The notes below the pieces were generated by a model. It did no database searches, was not told the DNA's origin, and worked only from the letters and a program-made list of their open reading frames with translations. A stretch of 64,000 bases of DNA, from the NCBI GenBank assembly GCA_013112685.1, contig JABFGC010000001.1, positions 558,001 through 622,000 of the forward strand, read 5' to 3'. Both the position numbers and the translations under genes were made by a program. Positions 62,464-64,000 of this stretch are shown here, piece after piece. How positions within the stretch are numbered: position 1 is the first letter of the stretch; every line of letters starts with the position of its first letter. The stretch comes from Chloroflexota bacterium (GTDB taxonomy: Bacteria > Chloroflexota > Anaerolineae > Anaerolineales > Villigracilaceae).

Positions 62464-62468
62464 GGGGG

Positions 62469-63479
62469 CTATTCTAACGCGCGTTCATCCCCCGCGTGCA
62501 GGGAGCGAAACGCCCATGCGCCGACGGCAAGCGGAAACCAGAACGTCACGGCGCGGTAGATGAGCGTGATGACCACCGCCTGACTCCAATTGACGTTGAG
62601 CGAACTCAATGCGATGGGCATGAGACCCTCGACGATGCCGATGCCGGAGGGCGTGGGCGAAACGATGAGAAAAAGATACGCCATCGAAAACCCGGCGATG
62701 ATGGTGCCTGCCGAAAAGGGGACCTCGAACGAAAGGAACGCGCAGACCAGGATCAACATCAACAGCCCTTTGTCCAAAATGCCCCAAAGCACCGGGCGGA
62801 CGAGACTGGACGGTTTTTCGGTCAGCCCGGAAAAACCGTCCGCAATTTCATGCGCGAACTCATGCGCGCGCTCCTCGCTGAGATAATTTTCCCTGCGGAA
62901 GAGGTGCACTGCCCAATTGACTCCGCGCGCCAGTTTTGCGAGCAGGTTTCCCAATTTCTCCGCGGAACGATAGCCGATGTATAAAACCGAGCCGTAGGTG
63001 GTCGCAATCCCAAACAGGAAAAGCGACGCGGAGATTTCCCCCGCGTTCAAGTCGTTGCGGCGGACGAGAACGATCAATCCCGTGGCGAGGATGACGAGAA
63101 ACGCCGCCTGGTCGAGCAGGAGGAACAACGCCGCCGCCACCGTGACTTTGCCGGTGGGGTGCCCGCGCCGGTGCGCTTCCGCGGCGAAGAGCGCGATTCC
63201 GCCCGCCCCGGCAGTGGGCGCGACCACGTTGATAAAGTTCGCCGCCGCGGCGATGCGGCTGAGCGTCAGCACGTCTTCGTGGACACCGAGCAGGTGAAAA
63301 ATGGACTGGTACATTCTCCCGCTGGCGACGAACCAGGTGATTTGAACCAGGAGCGCGAGCAGGAAGAAACCCAAATGCGCCTTTTGCAGGGTGAGGAGGA
63401 TGGTCTCCAGTTCGCTGAAACTGAGCGCCACTACGATTGCGCCCAGAAACAGAATCACCGCGGCAAAAAGTTTCTTCAT
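62469..63479 (-). CDS. flippase-like membrane protein (lysylphosphatidylglycerol synthase TM family)
   Basis: 336 residues from ATG 63479; the longer start at 63512 adds a non-hydrophobic stretch. Seven or eight membrane helices. Family segments are GRMYQSIFHLLGVHEDVLTL, AAAANFINVVAPTAGAGGIA, ALFLLLDQAAFLVILATGLI and LIVSPTPSGIGIVEGLMPIA. Domain UPF0104 occurs in MprF and in stand-alone glycolipid or isoprenoid flippase candidates. Ends 6 bp before the helicase gene. Confidence 0.82.
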   Translation of the reverse strand: MKKLFAAVILFLGAIVVALSFSELETILLTLQKAHLGFFLLALLVQITWFVASGRMYQSIFHLLGVHEDVLTLSRIAAAANFINVVAPTAGAGGIALFAAEAHRRGHPTGKVTVAAALFLLLDQAAFLVILATGLIVLVRRNDLNAGEISASLFLFGIATTYGSVLYIGYRSAEKLGNLLAKLARGVNWAVHLFRRENYLSEERAHEFAHEIADGFSGLTEKPSSLVRPVLWGILDKGLLMLILVCAFLSFEVPFSAGTIIAGFSMAYLFLIVSPTPSGIGIVEGLMPIALSSLNVNWSQAVVITLIYRAVTFWFPLAVGAWAFRSLHAGDERALE

Positions 63480-63581
63480 TTCGAGAGGTTTTCCTTGTCC
63501 GCATTGTAACAAAACATCGGATAATCCTGTGCGCCAGGTTATGGACGGGAGCGCCTAAAAGAGCGGGTGAAAAGGTCTCTT

Positions 63582-63643
63582 AGCCACAGAGGACATCGAG
63601 AACATCAAGGAAAATCTCATAACTCTCTGTGGTCTCTGTGGCT
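63582..63643. repeat. palindromic intergenic repeat, CCACAGAG family, copy 2
   Basis: AGCCACAGAG (63582-63591) and CTCTGTGGCT (63634-63643) are perfect inverted ends. Same build as the copy at 4481-4544. It occupies the stretch between the flippase-like gene and the Rrf2 promoter. Confidence 0.65.
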
Positions 63644-63668
63644 TACGCGCTTAATCGCTGCTCCCTTA

Positions 63669-63697
63669 TTGACAAACTTCGTCTACCGAGTTATGAT
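63669..63697 (+). promoter_or_regulatory. promoter of the Rrf2 regulator gene
   Basis: TTGACA (63669-63674) and TATGAT (63692-63697) with a 17-bp spacer: a near-consensus housekeeping promoter 45 bp upstream of the ATG. Confidence 0.85.
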
Positions 63698-63741
63698 GAA
63701 AGCGAATAAAGTCTATTTTTTCAGTAGGAGTTATAGAGGAA

Positions 63742-64000
63742 ATGCGGCTGTCCAAACGCGGCGAGTATGGGTTGCGAGCGATGATCGCTCTGGCGGAACC
63801 CGCCGAAAAAGCCAACGCCCCGCACATGATGCAGATCAAGGAGATTGCCCAACGCGAAGGCATCTCCGCCAAGTTCCTGGAGCAGATTTTGCTGGCGCTC
63901 AAGAACAACGGTCTGCTGCACAGCAAGATGGGCGTCGGCGGCGGGTATTACCTGGCCAGGTCTGCCGGTGAGATCACGCTTGGGCAAATCTTCCGCGTGC
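63742..64000 (+). CDS. Rrf2-family transcriptional regulator, N-terminal part (runs off the window)
   Basis: 86 codons visible from ATG 63742 (AGAGGA upstream). MRLSKRGEYGLRAMIALAEP, then MQIKEIAQREGISAKFLEQI, LLALKNNGLLHSKMGVGGGY and YLARSAGEITLGQIFRV are the classic Rrf2 winged helix. The Fe-S cysteines of IscR/NsrR types would lie beyond the window edge, so cluster binding cannot be judged. Confidence 0.93.
   Translation, partial: MRLSKRGEYGLRAMIALAEPAEKANAPHMMQIKEIAQREGISAKFLEQILLALKNNGLLHSKMGVGGGYYLARSAGEITLGQIFRV

Noticed and set aside
18..64000. Prophage, conjugative element or replication origin
   Set aside because: No integrase, structural phage, relaxase, dnaA or parS-like cluster was found in the window.

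Overview
The window looks like a chromosomal segment of a Chloroflexota bacterium, probably Anaerolineae-like. This is inferred from the Thr/Pro-rich lipoproteins, the response regulator-TadZ protein, the Flp pilin and the house style of short intergenic palindromes. It is not proven by a marker gene. I see no rRNA, CRISPR array or prophage. Most genes are housekeeping or environmental. The accessory parts are a 14.4-kb glycan locus, four toxin-antitoxin or remnant modules, one insertion sequence and many short repeats.

Layout. 0-5 kb: a 5' fragment of an SRPBCC gene, an FHA membrane protein, and a minus-strand operon of response regulator-TadZ, Sir2 deacylase and GAF histidine kinase, followed by tmRNA. 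5-15.6 kb: a lipoprotein, dnaK, a minus-strand redox operon (PepSY protein, membrane protein, ApbE, ferric-reductase-like cytochrome), a C39 peptidase, an S23-type four-helix-bundle gene inside inverted repeats, SbcD and an MFS carrier. 15.6-31.5 kb: a Wzx/Wzy-type glycan locus of 13 minus-strand genes, lying between a truncated and an intact copy of the same acyltransferase-like gene. 31.5-39.2 kb: a small alarmone hydrolase-like protein, DegV, YebC, RuvC, an AbiEii-type toxin-antitoxin pair, RuvA, DUF402, ProC, and a nuclease-like gene broken by an IS903-type element with a 9-bp target duplication. 39.2-49 kb: ABC-F, a DUF4332 protein, an alpha/alpha-toroid protein, a nucleosidase, Flp pilin, HutI, a GGDEF cyclase, arginase and an inositol monophosphatase. 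49-54.8 kb: a VapBC-like pair, a secreted protein, a broken vapBC, three tRNAs, SurE, cupin, MFS carrier and PadR. 54.9-64 kb: an ethylbenzene-dehydrogenase-like lipoprotein, a two-component pair, ChrA, an ArsC-like phosphatase, a helicase-HNH fusion, a flippase-like membrane protein and the start of an Rrf2 regulator.

A dominant property of this sequence is indel noise. Seventeen otherwise conserved genes carry about 28 single-base frame changes, about 22 of them insertions. They include genes such as dnaK, surE and yebC, whose products can be read through in full once single bases are removed. I interpret these as sequencing or assembly errors and annotate each gene across its whole span, stating where the frame changes. 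Real gene breakage is limited to the IS insertion, the truncated acyltransferase copy, the inositol monophosphatase remnant and the vapC remnant.

The most interesting signals are: (i) short palindromic or tandem repeat families that occur between genes and also in frame inside the helicase and ABC-F genes; (ii) a helicase of the MrfA/YprA type carrying an HNH nuclease module; (iii) the glycan island bracketed by copies of one gene; (iv) toxin-antitoxin modules sitting inside or beside conserved genes, one with a duplicated fragment of its neighbour; and (v) a Sir2 deacylase embedded in a signalling operon.
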